NCBI GenBank assembly: GCA_910587945.1
Contig: CAJUNI010000004.1
Span: 22,812 to 61,772 of the forward strand
DNA from: an uncultured Parvibacter sp.
GTDB taxonomy: Bacteria > Actinomycetota > Coriobacteriia > Coriobacteriales > Eggerthellaceae
Length of the DNA stretch: 38,961 nt
Reading direction: 5' to 3'
Shown: positions 26,503 to 35,352 of the stretch, one piece after another
Layout of the letters: every line of letters begins with the position of its first letter
How positions within the stretch are numbered: position 1 is the stretch's first letter
The notes under the pieces: generated by a model
Databases searched by the model: none
What the model saw: the letters and a program-made list of their open reading frames with translations, nothing else
What the model was told of the DNA's origin: nothing
Program-made: the position numbers and the translations under genes

Positions 26503-27235
26503 GTCTAAAGTCTGCTTAGTGACCGGTGCCGGACGCGGGATAGGCGAAGCTATCGCGCGGTGCTATGCCACAGAAGGGGCAGTAGTCTATGCCAACGAGC
26601 GCACGGCAGGATCGGTAGCAGCCTGGCTTAAGACGTGCCCGAAAGAGCTCCAAGAGGCAATTCATCCGATTTGCTTTGATGTCAGTGATGAGGCTGCGGT
26701 GTTAGCGGGGATGAAGCAGGTGCGCCAAGAACAAGGCCGTCTTGATGTGCTGGTTAACAATGCCGCAGTGGAATACAACGAGCTCATTGGGATGATGAGT
26801 TCGGAGCACCTTCAAGCCATGCTGGCCGTAAATGTGTGCGGTCCCATCTATGCGATTCAAGGGGCCAGTCGCCTCATGCGTCGCGGTGGGGGCGGAAGCA
26901 TCATCAACATTGCTTCTTTGACGGGCCTCTACGGAAATGCGGGGCAGATGGGTTATGCGGCAACGAAAGGCGCGGTAATTGCCCTCACAAAATCGGCAGC
27001 AAAAGAGCTGGCCGCTCAAAACATTCGCGTGAATGCTGTAGCCCCTGGACTCACGGCAACTGCCATGATGGATCAAGCCGATCCAGCTAAGTTGCAGCAG
27101 CGTATCGACAATATTGCCTTGGGTCGATTGGCTCAGCCCGAAGATATCGCCAATGCTTGTTTGTACCTGGCATCGGATCTGGCAAGCTATGTGTCCGGTC
27201 AGGTGTTAGCCGTTGATGGCTGCACGAGTATGTAG
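26486..27235 (+). CDS. SDR-family 3-oxoacyl-ACP reductase-like, copy 2
   Basis: Start chosen at GTG 26486, which has GGGGAAGGGG just upstream; an ATG at 26468 lacks such a site. The 249-residue product has TGAGRGIG (13-20), NNAA (91-94), Ser144, Tyr157 and Lys161, and a C-terminal DGCTSM end typical of FabG-like proteins. It overlaps the polymerase gene by 17 bp. It is more like standard FabG than copy 1, and may reduce a second 3-oxoacyl intermediate. Confidence 0.87.
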   Translation: MANLLESKVCLVTGAGRGIGEAIARCYATEGAVVYANERTAGSVAAWLKTCPKELQEAIHPICFDVSDEAAVLAGMKQVRQEQGRLDVLVNNAAVEYNELIGMMSSEHLQAMLAVNVCGPIYAIQGASRLMRRGGGGSIINIASLTGLYGNAGQMGYAATKGAVIALTKSAAKELAAQNIRVNAVAPGLTATAMMDQADPAKLQQRIDNIALGRLAQPEDIANACLYLASDLASYVSGQVLAVDGCTSM

Positions 27236-27246
27236 AAGGAGAAGCT

Positions 27247-28647
27247 GTGTTTCTTGAACTCAACCGATGGCCTAAGGACGCGGTAGCTGCAAAAGATGAT
27301 AGCGGTCAAAGCGCAACCTACGGAGATATCCAGGAACTAGTTCATCGGATGGAAGATTGCGCACTGCCTCGCTCGGTAGTCTTTTGTCTGTGTCGGAATA
27401 GCGTTGGCTCCTTGGCGGGTTACCTTGCCCTCGAAAGTGTGGGCATGGTGCCGCTTCTGCTAGATGCGCAACTGGATGCCGCCTTATTGGCAACGCTTGA
27501 CGCCGAGTATCAACCCTGGGCTTACTGGATGCCCAGTACTGCGGTTCAAGCTCATGAAGAGGATATTCTGCTGCGTTATGCGGATTATGTCTTAGTAAGA
27601 ACGGGTCATGATACCTCTCCGCTCCATGATCAACTTTCGTTGCTGCTTACTACTTCGGGCTCTACGGGCAGCGCCAAGCTGGTGCGTCACAAACAGGGCA
27701 ATCTTGAATCGAATGCTAAGGCCGTTGCTGAGGTGTTTGGGTGGAATACCGCAGAGCGAGCGCTGTGCGCCCTGCCTATGAACTACACCATGGGACTTAA
27801 CGTTATTCATTCTCATCTTTATAGCGGCGGTTGTGTTTTGCTGGCAGCCAGCAATTTGATGGCTCCTGAATTTTGGGATTTTGCCAAAGCTGAAGAAGCT
27901 ACCAGCTTTTGTGGCGTTCCCTATAGCTATGAGATATTCCGTCGCCTGCGCTTTGAGCGGCGCGGACTTGATAGTCTTACAACCCTGGCTGAGGGCGGTG
28001 GCCGCCTTTCTGATGCAGCGTTTCGCTGGTTGGCGGAAACCTGTGCCGCCACCGACCGGCGATTCTTCGCTACCTTTGGTACCACAGAGACCAGTGCTCG
28101 GATGACCTATTTGCCTCCTGAGCTGGCTCTTGAAAAGACGGGGAGTATCGGCCGGGCGTTTCCTCATGGAGAAGCGTTTTTGGTGGATGAGGAAGGAAAT
28201 CGCGTAGAAGGCGAAGGTGAGCTTTGCTATCGCGGTCCTAATGTCACCATGGGCTACGCCCAATGCCGTGCTGATCTGGAGCGCGGTGATGATTTTCAAG
28301 GCGAATATCACACCGGGGACCTGGCTCAGCAAGACGAGGATGGTTGCTTCTATATTGTGGGTCGCAAAAAGCGCTTTTTGAAGCTGTTTGGCCTGCGGGT
28401 CAGTATGGACGAAATGGAGCGCTTGATTGCAGAGGAATTCCAGTGCGAATGTGCCTGCGGAGGCACCGATAAGCGCATGGTGCTCTATGTGGTAACAGAT
28501 CAGGACCCTGAGCTCATCCGTTCCTTTGCAAGTCAAAAAACGGGCATTCATCAATCGGCATTCGCGGTGGAACTCCGTGAAGCGATCCCTCGCAACGAGT
28601 ACGGAAAAATTTCCTATGCGGCTCTCGAGGAAGCGAACGCCTCGTGA
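27247..28647 (+). CDS. AMP-forming acyl-CoA/acyl-ACP ligase
   Basis: The 466-residue product is an adenylate-forming enzyme. The P-loop TTSGSTGSAK is at 135-144, FGTTETS is the A5-type motif, YHTGDL is the adenosine-binding Asp motif and Lys454 in NEYGK is the acyl-adenylating lysine. It likely loads a free carboxylic acid on a carrier protein, supplying the starter of the condensing enzymes. At 466 residues it is shorter than typical acyl-CoA synthetases, closer to acyl-ACP/DltA-like forms. GTG start with GAAGGAGAA upstream. Confidence 0.85.
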   Translation: MFLELNRWPKDAVAAKDDSGQSATYGDIQELVHRMEDCALPRSVVFCLCRNSVGSLAGYLALESVGMVPLLLDAQLDAALLATLDAEYQPWAYWMPSTAVQAHEEDILLRYADYVLVRTGHDTSPLHDQLSLLLTTSGSTGSAKLVRHKQGNLESNAKAVAEVFGWNTAERALCALPMNYTMGLNVIHSHLYSGGCVLLAASNLMAPEFWDFAKAEEATSFCGVPYSYEIFRRLRFERRGLDSLTTLAEGGGRLSDAAFRWLAETCAATDRRFFATFGTTETSARMTYLPPELALEKTGSIGRAFPHGEAFLVDEEGNRVEGEGELCYRGPNVTMGYAQCRADLERGDDFQGEYHTGDLAQQDEDGCFYIVGRKKRFLKLFGLRVSMDEMERLIAEEFQCECACGGTDKRMVLYVVTDQDPELIRSFASQKTGIHQSAFAVELREAIPRNEYGKISYAALEEANAS

Positions 28648-29204
28648 TAGCTGCGTGCTATAGCCTATCGTCAGACAAGCAAGATACCCGAGCACTGCTT
28701 GAGATTCTTCATCAACAGCTTTGGCATGAGCCCCTGGGAAATCTCAGCTATCTTCCAAGCGGAAAACCGGTTCTTCCGCAAACGGATCGCTATCTTTCAT
28801 TGAGTCATGCCCAGGGTTGTGTGTGTGCCGTGATGGCCGATACCCCCTGCGGTTGCGATTGTGAGCCTCTGCGCCCTCATAGTCAGAAGGTGATTGAGCG
28901 CGTTACCTCCGCTGCGGAGCGGGATCAATTTGAATTTCTGGAACTGTGGACGTTGAAAGAAAGCTACTTTAAGCTTGCCGGAGATGCGCCCGATGGCGAC
29001 GTCTATGGATTTATGGCTCAAAGTCAGTTTCGTCGGGGAGTCGCTGGTATCCAGGCACCTCGCTCAGAAGTTTCTTGTGGTCTTTATCGAGCGGATCAAT
29101 TTGTTTTTGCGTTGGCCTGTGAGCGGCAACCGCTCCCTGCAACTCTTGCCTACGAAGAACTCGGCAGTGGTATTGAGGGTGTTCCCGCTGCGCGAGTGCA
29201 GTAA
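28644..29204 (+). CDS. Sfp-type 4'-phosphopantetheinyl transferase
   Basis: The 186-residue product has the Mg-binding motif in GCDCEP (Asp72, Glu74) and WTLKESYFK (102-110) with the paired Glu and Lys, both diagnostic of the Sfp group. It moves 4'-phosphopantetheine from CoA to the serine of carrier proteins, here most simply carriers 1 and 2. The start is GTG in GTGA overlapping the stop of the ligase gene, a classic coupled junction. A dedicated transferase implies the carriers are poor substrates of the housekeeping AcpS. Confidence 0.88.
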   Translation: MIAACYSLSSDKQDTRALLEILHQQLWHEPLGNLSYLPSGKPVLPQTDRYLSLSHAQGCVCAVMADTPCGCDCEPLRPHSQKVIERVTSAAERDQFEFLELWTLKESYFKLAGDAPDGDVYGFMAQSQFRRGVAGIQAPRSEVSCGLYRADQFVFALACERQPLPATLAYEELGSGIEGVPAARVQ

Positions 29205-29215
29205 ACTCTAGCATC

Positions 29216-30625
29216 ATGGCTACATCATTACAGGAAACCCAAACCCAAGCGCGCAAGTCGGCTATTTGGTATACCCTGGCCGTTTTCTTCACGAAGGGGC
29301 TTGGGTTTATAACCATTCCGCTTTTCACCCGCATTATGACCACGGGTGAATTTGGCTTGTTCAATAATTTTGCCGCTTGGCAGATTATTCTGACTGCCGT
29401 CTGTGGTTTGGAAGCCTATGCTACGGTGAATCGGGCTCGCCTGGATTACCACGGGCGCGAACTGCAGGAATATCAGTTCACTATGTTGACCAGCGGCATG
29501 GCTCTTACTTTTTTCCTGGCAATTCTTCTCTGGGTGATGCCTTCAGTACCGGAGACTGTAACCGAACTTGATCGGCGCTATCTTTGGGCCATGGTTGCCT
29601 ACCTCTTCTTTTCGCCGGCTTTTACGATGTTTCAGTCATTGCAGCGTGTTCAGTATCACTATCGTCTGTCAGCTTCTTTGACCTTTACCTCATCGCTTAT
29701 TGCCACATTGCTGGCAGTGTGGTTGGTTGTGACGCTGCCTGATGCCCTGTGGGGACGTATCTTGGGCCAGTATGTGCCCTTTACGCTACTGGGAGCGGCG
29801 TTCTATATTTGGTATGGGCTTACGGGTGGGCGCTTCCGTCTGTCGCTATTGCGCTATGGCATTGTGCTCTGCATTCCCTTGGTGATCAGTGCTTTGGGCA
29901 GCCAGCTACTGCTGTTGGGTTGCCGCATTGTGACCCAACACCTTTGCGGTGCCGATGAGGTGGCCTATCTCAGTTTGGCTACCACCCTGGCCAATATTGT
30001 CCTTATTCTTACTACTGCTCTCTCTGGCGCTTGGGCTCCCTTCTTTTTCGATTGTTTGGAAGCTCAGGATGAAGCTCGCGCTGCTCGTGTCTTTAGTTTA
30101 TTTGCCTGGGGTGTGGGAATTCTTGTGGTGGCGGCGATGTTCTTGACGCCGGAATTGGTGCAAATATTGGGAGGTTCTTCCTACCAATCCACCATCTGGC
30201 TCGGACCGAGCTTTTTAGGAACCGCCTTCTTCTCTATGGTGGCATCGCAATTTATTTCTCTTGAAACCTACCATAAGGACGTGCGGTTGGGTGGATTGCT
30301 CACCTTAGGTATCGGTGTACTCAATCTCTTTCTTTGTTGGGGAGCTATTGTACTCCTGGGATTCTATGCCGTGGGCTATGTGGGTGTTTTGAGTAACGTG
30401 CTTCTGATAGCTGGTCACCGAGTGATTGTGCGACGCTTTACTGGTCGCAGTGTGTTGTCGCTTAGAACCTGGGGTATTCCCGGTCTTTTAGTGTTGGTGG
30501 CAATGCCGTTGTGTGTGGGTCTGTATAGTGTGCAAGCAACCATCATTCGTTGGCTTTGCTGCGCGGGACTTTTGATCATTGCCCTTTTCGTTATCAAGCG
30601 GTTTATGGCAGACCGAAAGGCTTAG
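29216..30625 (+). CDS. polysaccharide flippase (Wzx/MATE-like)
   Basis: A 469-residue protein with about twelve to fourteen membrane helices starting near residue 15, and the N-terminal pattern KGLGFITIPLFTRI that marks the polysaccharide transporter family. It would flip undecaprenyl-linked repeat units across the membrane before polymerisation by the Wzy protein. Start at the ATG at 29216, 11 bp after the transferase gene; the ribosome site is weak. No unusual truncation. Confidence 0.9.
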   Translation: MATSLQETQTQARKSAIWYTLAVFFTKGLGFITIPLFTRIMTTGEFGLFNNFAAWQIILTAVCGLEAYATVNRARLDYHGRELQEYQFTMLTSGMALTFFLAILLWVMPSVPETVTELDRRYLWAMVAYLFFSPAFTMFQSLQRVQYHYRLSASLTFTSSLIATLLAVWLVVTLPDALWGRILGQYVPFTLLGAAFYIWYGLTGGRFRLSLLRYGIVLCIPLVISALGSQLLLLGCRIVTQHLCGADEVAYLSLATTLANIVLILTTALSGAWAPFFFDCLEAQDEARAARVFSLFAWGVGILVVAAMFLTPELVQILGGSSYQSTIWLGPSFLGTAFFSMVASQFISLETYHKDVRLGGLLTLGIGVLNLFLCWGAIVLLGFYAVGYVGVLSNVLLIAGHRVIVRRFTGRSVLSLRTWGIPGLLVLVAMPLCVGLYSVQATIIRWLCCAGLLIIALFVIKRFMADRKA

Positions 30626-30660
30626 GGCGTAGCATAGCGGTAAAAACTGAGAGGCCTGCT

Positions 30661-32205
30661 ATGTGGGATGAGCAATATCGCAAGGATCTAGAACGACGCC
30701 GCCATGATGCCGTGATGGGTGGCGGTCAGGCTCGTATCGACAAGCAACATCAAAATGGCAAGCTTACCGCCCGTGAGCGTTTGGAGCTGCTTTTTGATGA
30801 GGGAACCTTTGCAGAGCTCTGCGCGTTTCGGGAAGCGCGTCCCACCGTCTATGGAGAGCGCACTTGTGACGTTATCGGTGACGGCGTTGTGGTTGGTTAT
30901 GGCAAGATTGGTGGACATTTAGCCTACGCTTCTTCGGAAGACTTCACCGTAAACGGGGGAAGCTTAGGCGAAATCCACTCGAAGAAAATCTGTCAGGTTA
31001 TGGATGCGGCCTTAAATGCCAAAGCTCCTTTCATTTCCATTAACGATAGCGGCGGTGCGCGTATTGATGAGGGCGTTGCTTCGCTGTCGGGTTATAGCGG
31101 TATCTTCTTGCGTAATACGCGCGCATCCGGAGTGATTCCCCAGATCGCGGTAGTGTTAGGACCCTGTGCCGGGGGCGCTTGTTATTCGCCGGGAATCTGC
31201 GACTTCGTATTTATGACGAAGAAAAGCGCCAAGATGTTTATCACAGGCCCTTCGGTTGTCAAAGCGGTTACCGGAGAAGAAGTGGGCATGGAGGAGCTGG
31301 GCGGCGCAGTCATGCATGCTCGAACCTCGGGCGTGGCCCACTTTGTCTATGATGACGACGCTGCTTGCTTGCGCGGCGTGCGTGAGCTTATGACCTATCT
31401 TCCCCAGAGCAATCTAAAGAACCCTCCAGTGGTGGAAGGGGTGGCCGTCGATCGTTCTGCTTCCCTTGAATCCATTGTTCCGGCTGATCGTCGCCGCGTG
31501 TATGATGTTCGCTCCGTGATTCATTGTCTGGTGGACGAGGGGAGTTTCTTTGAAGTACAGGCGGCCTTTGCCCCTAACGTGGTTGTGGGATTGAGTCGCT
31601 TGGATGGTCATACCTTAGGGATCGTGGCCAATCAACCTCGCACCCGTGCCGGAGCTCTTGACGTGGATTCTTCCGATAAAGCGGCACGGTTTGTGCGGTT
31701 CTGCGATTGCTTTAATATTCCGATTCTCTCTTTGGTGGATGTGTCGGGTTATTGGCCCGGTCTTGAGCAGGAACGCAAAGGGATTATCCGCCATGGAGCT
31801 AAGTTGCTTTACGCCTACGCTGAGGCTACGGTACCGAAAGTAACGCTCATTATGCGCAAAGCCTTTGGCGGTGCCTACATTGCTATGAACAGTAAGAAGA
31901 TGGGCGCCGATGTTGTGCTTGCGTGGCCTATTGCTGAAATCGCGGTCATGGGCGCAGAAGGTGCGGTGGAAATAACGGGACGTAAAGCTATTGCCCAAGC
32001 GGCGGATCCCCAAGCCGCCCGGGAGTGTTTGATTGAGGAATACAACCGGAAACACTTAAACCCCTATTTTGCTGCCGCCAATGGACTGGTGGATGAGGTT
32101 ATCTTGCCTGAAGAAACAAGACATCGGATTGCCCAAACCTTTGATGCCCTACGAGACAAAAAGGTAGAGACTCCCTGGAAGAAACACGGAAACATTCCTC
32201 TTTAG
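30661..32205 (+). CDS. acyl-CoA carboxylase, carboxyltransferase (beta) subunit
   Basis: Start chosen at the ATG at 30661 (GAGAGG upstream); the frame is open from 30550 across the flippase end. The 514-residue product matches propionyl/acetyl-CoA carboxylase beta subunits or the alpha subunit of sodium-pumping decarboxylases: SGGARIDEG (130-138), GPCAGGACYSP (167-177) and a C-terminal FGGAYIAMNS stretch. It transfers a carboxyl group from biotin to an acyl-CoA (or back). No biotin carboxylase or biotin carrier gene is near, so it would borrow these from elsewhere. In this setting it may supply malonyl-CoA or methylmalonyl-CoA to the condensing enzymes. Confidence 0.88.
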   Translation: MWDEQYRKDLERRRHDAVMGGGQARIDKQHQNGKLTARERLELLFDEGTFAELCAFREARPTVYGERTCDVIGDGVVVGYGKIGGHLAYASSEDFTVNGGSLGEIHSKKICQVMDAALNAKAPFISINDSGGARIDEGVASLSGYSGIFLRNTRASGVIPQIAVVLGPCAGGACYSPGICDFVFMTKKSAKMFITGPSVVKAVTGEEVGMEELGGAVMHARTSGVAHFVYDDDAACLRGVRELMTYLPQSNLKNPPVVEGVAVDRSASLESIVPADRRRVYDVRSVIHCLVDEGSFFEVQAAFAPNVVVGLSRLDGHTLGIVANQPRTRAGALDVDSSDKAARFVRFCDCFNIPILSLVDVSGYWPGLEQERKGIIRHGAKLLYAYAEATVPKVTLIMRKAFGGAYIAMNSKKMGADVVLAWPIAEIAVMGAEGAVEITGRKAIAQAADPQAARECLIEEYNRKHLNPYFAAANGLVDEVILPEETRHRIAQTFDALRDKKVETPWKKHGNIPL

Positions 32206-32313
32206 TCGACCAAACCTACTGTTTTTGCGGGACTGCTCAAGGGTGGGACGGAATTCGTTACAATGGACAGCGCAAAATCTAGGACCTAGCTGCAGTGAAA
32301 GAGAACGATTCGA
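32206..32313 (+). promoter_or_regulatory. intergenic gap with possible internal promoter
   Basis: A TACAAT hexamer at 32259-32264 could be a -10 element, but no good -35 lies 16-18 bp upstream. A further TACAAT is at 36691-36696 before the last cluster gene, which makes internal promoters plausible. Confidence 0.3.
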
Positions 32314-33120
32314 TTGACAAAAAAAGAGGATCTCAGTTACCGCGAGCAGATGATAGTGGCTCGACAGCTCGCGCGCGAACGGCTCCCTCGACTCAATGAG
32401 GGGCTGGTAGTACCACAGCCACCTCAAACTTTCTATGCGCGCTATGGGAAGCGGATTCTGGATATTGTTCTTTCTCTGTTGGCCTGTCTTATTACCTTGC
32501 CCATTAATGCAATTCTCGCTCTTTGCACATTCTTTGATGTGGGTCGTCCCATCGTGTTTACCCAGACCCGCGTGGGGAAGGATGGCACTCTGTTTCGTTT
32601 TGCGAAATTCCGCAATATGACCAATGAATGTGATGATCGTGGTGAGCTCCTTCCGGCGGAACAGCGGGTTACCAAGTTTGGTCAGTTTATGCGCCGGTCT
32701 TCTTTGGATGAGCTTTCTAACTTTTGGTTTATTCTTAAAGGCGATATGAGCTTTATTGGGCCTCGTCCTCTTATTCCGGATTACACGGATCTCTATAATG
32801 CACGCCACAAGGCTCGTTTGTTGGTGAAGCCTGGCCTCGAATGTCCTCCCCATGATTATCAGGGGGATAGTCGGAGTTGGCAAAGTCGGTTTGATAATGA
32901 TGCGTGGTACGTGGAGAATCTGAGTTTTAAGACCGACTGTAAGCTTATCTGGAATTTGGTTAAGCTGGCCTGCAATCCTGAGGACTCGGCCATGCGTTCA
33001 AAAGGGAGCGAAGTGGGTACCTTTTTGGGCTACACCGAAGAGGGGGTTGCGATGACCGTAAAAGATTTGACCCAAGAAGAAATTGATCGCGTGTTGGGAG
33101 ATGACGCCAGTGAGCATTAA
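32314..33120 (+). CDS. polyprenyl-phosphate sugar-1-phosphate transferase (initiating enzyme)
   Basis: The 268-residue product has one hydrophobic segment (about 49-73) and the core of the bacterial sugar transferase family: SLDELSNF (130-137, with the catalytic Asp-Glu) and GPRPL (149-153). It moves a sugar-1-phosphate onto undecaprenyl phosphate, starting the repeat unit. Its size and single anchor are of the PglC/WbaP-core type; a C-terminal tail of about 70 residues is extra. The best start is TTG 32314 (GAAAGAG upstream); ATG 32350 is an alternative. It overlaps the next gene by 11 bp. Confidence 0.88.
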   Translation: MTKKEDLSYREQMIVARQLARERLPRLNEGLVVPQPPQTFYARYGKRILDIVLSLLACLITLPINAILALCTFFDVGRPIVFTQTRVGKDGTLFRFAKFRNMTNECDDRGELLPAEQRVTKFGQFMRRSSLDELSNFWFILKGDMSFIGPRPLIPDYTDLYNARHKARLLVKPGLECPPHDYQGDSRSWQSRFDNDAWYVENLSFKTDCKLIWNLVKLACNPEDSAMRSKGSEVGTFLGYTEEGVAMTVKDLTQEEIDRVLGDDASEH

Positions 33121-33769
33121 ACCTATTGTGCTGTACGGAGCTGGCGGCATGGGCCGTGAAGTATTGCAAATCATTGATGGCATCAATTACGAGAAGCCAA
33201 CCTACGAGTTTTTAGGATTTGTGGTAGGGACGGCGTATTACACGCCCGGCCAAACGGTTAATGGCTATCCCATTATTGGTGATGAGCAGTGGCTTATTGA
33301 CCATGCGGATACCGTGGCCTGTACCTGCGCGGTCGGTGATCCTCACATCCGGGCGTTGGTCCAAGAGCGCCTCGAGGCAGCCGGGGTTGAAATGATTACC
33401 TTGGTAGCCACGGATGTATATATTCCACCCACAACCACTATTGGGGCCGGTTCTGTGATCTATTGCGATAGTCGCGTGTCGGTTAACTGTGCGCTAGGCA
33501 AAGGCGTAGTCTTGAACTGCGGCGTTACGCTGGGCCATGATGATGTTATTGGCTCCTACAGTTGTATCATGCCCGGTACCGGTATCAGTGGAAATTGCAC
33601 TGTAGGAGAACAAGTATTCATTGGGGGCCACGCATTTATTATTCCTGATAAGCGGATTGGCGATGGGGCTACGGTGGCTGCAGGCAGTATTGTATTTTCC
33701 AATGTTCGTCCCCGTACCACCGTCTTAGGGAATCCGGCGAAGCGTGTTCGCGCCTTGGAGACAGAATGA
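33110..33769 (+). CDS. PglD/NeuD-type sugar N- or O-acyltransferase
   Basis: Start chosen at GTG 33110, ten bases after TTGGGAG; ATG 33101 is the alternative. The 219-residue product has an N-terminal Rossmann-like domain with YGAGGMGRE (9-17) and a C-terminal left-handed beta helix with hexapeptide repeats. His143-Asp144 in TLGHDDVIG matches the catalytic base of PglD, which acetylates the 4-amino group of UDP-sugars. Together with the aminotransferase and the initiating enzyme it resembles the bacillosamine route without its dehydratase. Here the donor might be the 3-hydroxyacyl-ACP instead of acetyl-CoA; that is inference. Confidence 0.87.
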   Translation: MSIKPIVLYGAGGMGREVLQIIDGINYEKPTYEFLGFVVGTAYYTPGQTVNGYPIIGDEQWLIDHADTVACTCAVGDPHIRALVQERLEAAGVEMITLVATDVYIPPTTTIGAGSVIYCDSRVSVNCALGKGVVLNCGVTLGHDDVIGSYSCIMPGTGISGNCTVGEQVFIGGHAFIIPDKRIGDGATVAAGSIVFSNVRPRTTVLGNPAKRVRALETE

Positions 33770-33820
33770 CGTTCCGTGTTCGAGCCTCTTTGAATCGCGT
33801 GATGCTCGCGGGTTGATGCC

Positions 33821-35341
33821 ATGGTTTTCTCAAGTACTGTATTTCTACTCGGGTTTCTGCCGCTGTTTCTTCTTGTCTATTTTGTTGCTGCCTGGCGCCC
33901 GGCTCAAAACCTCATTTTGCTGGGATTCTCCCTGCTTTTTTATGCGTGGGGAGAGCCGGTTTATGTCTGGCTTATGGTGGGGTCGATCCTGGGTAATTGG
34001 CTCTTTTCTCTGGGTATTGGTGTTCTCAAGCCACGGAGTAAAGGCGCAAAGCTCCTGCTGGCATTAGCTCTTATTGCCAATCTCTTGGTGATTGGGTTCT
34101 ATAAGTATCAGGGGTTCCTCATAGAAACCTTGAATGGGCTCGGCGGGGGAGAAGCGTTTCTTGAAGAATTAACTCTTGAACTTCCTATTGGTATTTCGTT
34201 TTATACCCTCCAGGCTATTACCTATATCGTGGATGTCTATCGAACCAAGGTTCGCCCGCAGAAGAATCCACTGTACTTAGGTATGTATATTGCTATGTTT
34301 CCGCAGCTGGTAGCGGGCCCCATTGTGCGTTATGCCGATATCGAGAAAGCCATAACCTCACGACAAATTACACTTCAGGGGTTTGTTCAGGGATTGCGGC
34401 TTTTCTGTATTGGCCTAGGCAAAAAGGTGCTTCTTGCTAATACAGCAGCTGGATTAGCGGAACCGCTGCTAGAGCGAGAAGCAGCTGAGATTGGATTTGT
34501 GGGCTGCAGTAGTGCGGTTTTAGCCTATAGCTTTCAGATCTATTTTGATTTTTCGGGGTATTCCGATATGGCCATTGGCTTGGGGAAAATGATTGGCTTT
34601 GATTACCCACGCAACTTCAACTATCCCTATAGCTCAGCAAGCGCCTCTGAGTTTTGGCGCCGATGGCACATTTCCTTGGGGAGCTTCTTCCGAGATTATG
34701 TCTACATCCCGTTGGGTGGGAACCGGGTTCCGCTACCACGCTATTTGCTGAACATCTTTATTGTTTGGTTTCTTACGGGCCTTTGGCATGGGGCTGCCTG
34801 GAACTTTGTATTGTGGGGCCTGTACTGGGGGCTCTTTATCACCCTCGAAAAAGCGTTTGCACCGGCCCTGAATCGGATTCCTCGAGCAGTGCGACATCTC
34901 TATACCTTGGTGTTGGCTTATTTTGGATGGCTGCTTTTTGCCGTCAAAGATATTGCCGATGTGGGTCCCTGGCTAGCGGCCATGGTGGGCACTTTTGGCT
35001 TGACAGGGGATTCAACGCTTTGGGAGCTACAGGCCTGGAGTTATCTCTCGCTTTTGCCGGTGGCCATAATCGGGTCGCTTCCCTGGGCGCCGTGGTTGCG
35101 CTTACGACTCGAGGCCTGGGCGGCGGGGGGCAGGGTAGGACACAAAAAAGCCGCGCCTGAAAAGAATCCGCGCGTGCCATTAGCAACCCTTCGTCCCTCT
35201 ACTATCTGTAATCCCACTCGTGGCATCGTTATTGAAATCATTAATGGGCTGGTAGATGTGACCTATCTTGCAATTCTTGTGCTGTCGGCGGCCTCCATTG
35301 TGTCTGGTTCCTACAACCCCTTCATCTATTTTCAGTTCTAG
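33821..35341 (+). CDS. MBOAT-family membrane O-acyltransferase (AlgI/DltB-like)
   Basis: A 506-residue protein with about eleven membrane segments and the MBOAT landmarks FDFSGYSDMAIG (242-253), WRRWHISLG (279-287), YIPLGG (295-300) and the catalytic His323 in LWHGAAWNF. AlgI and PatA-type enzymes pass acyl groups across the membrane to acylate exported polysaccharides or peptidoglycan; DltB does so for teichoic acids, taking the group from a carrier protein. The presence of two carriers in this cluster makes an ACP donor attractive. The stop overlaps the strong ribosome site of the next gene. Confidence 0.9.
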   Translation: MVFSSTVFLLGFLPLFLLVYFVAAWRPAQNLILLGFSLLFYAWGEPVYVWLMVGSILGNWLFSLGIGVLKPRSKGAKLLLALALIANLLVIGFYKYQGFLIETLNGLGGGEAFLEELTLELPIGISFYTLQAITYIVDVYRTKVRPQKNPLYLGMYIAMFPQLVAGPIVRYADIEKAITSRQITLQGFVQGLRLFCIGLGKKVLLANTAAGLAEPLLEREAAEIGFVGCSSAVLAYSFQIYFDFSGYSDMAIGLGKMIGFDYPRNFNYPYSSASASEFWRRWHISLGSFFRDYVYIPLGGNRVPLPRYLLNIFIVWFLTGLWHGAAWNFVLWGLYWGLFITLEKAFAPALNRIPRAVRHLYTLVLAYFGWLLFAVKDIADVGPWLAAMVGTFGLTGDSTLWELQAWSYLSLLPVAIIGSLPWAPWLRLRLEAWAAGGRVGHKKAAPEKNPRVPLATLRPSTICNPTRGIVIEIINGLVDVTYLAILVLSAASIVSGSYNPFIYFQF

Positions 35342-35352
35342 GAGGTGAATCC

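Noticed and set aside
27592..28695. Long open frame (367 codons) on the minus strand opposite the acyl ligase gene
   Set aside because: It lies antisense to a gene with complete adenylation motifs, lacks recognisable domains, and has no ribosome site; it is a shadow of biased codon use.
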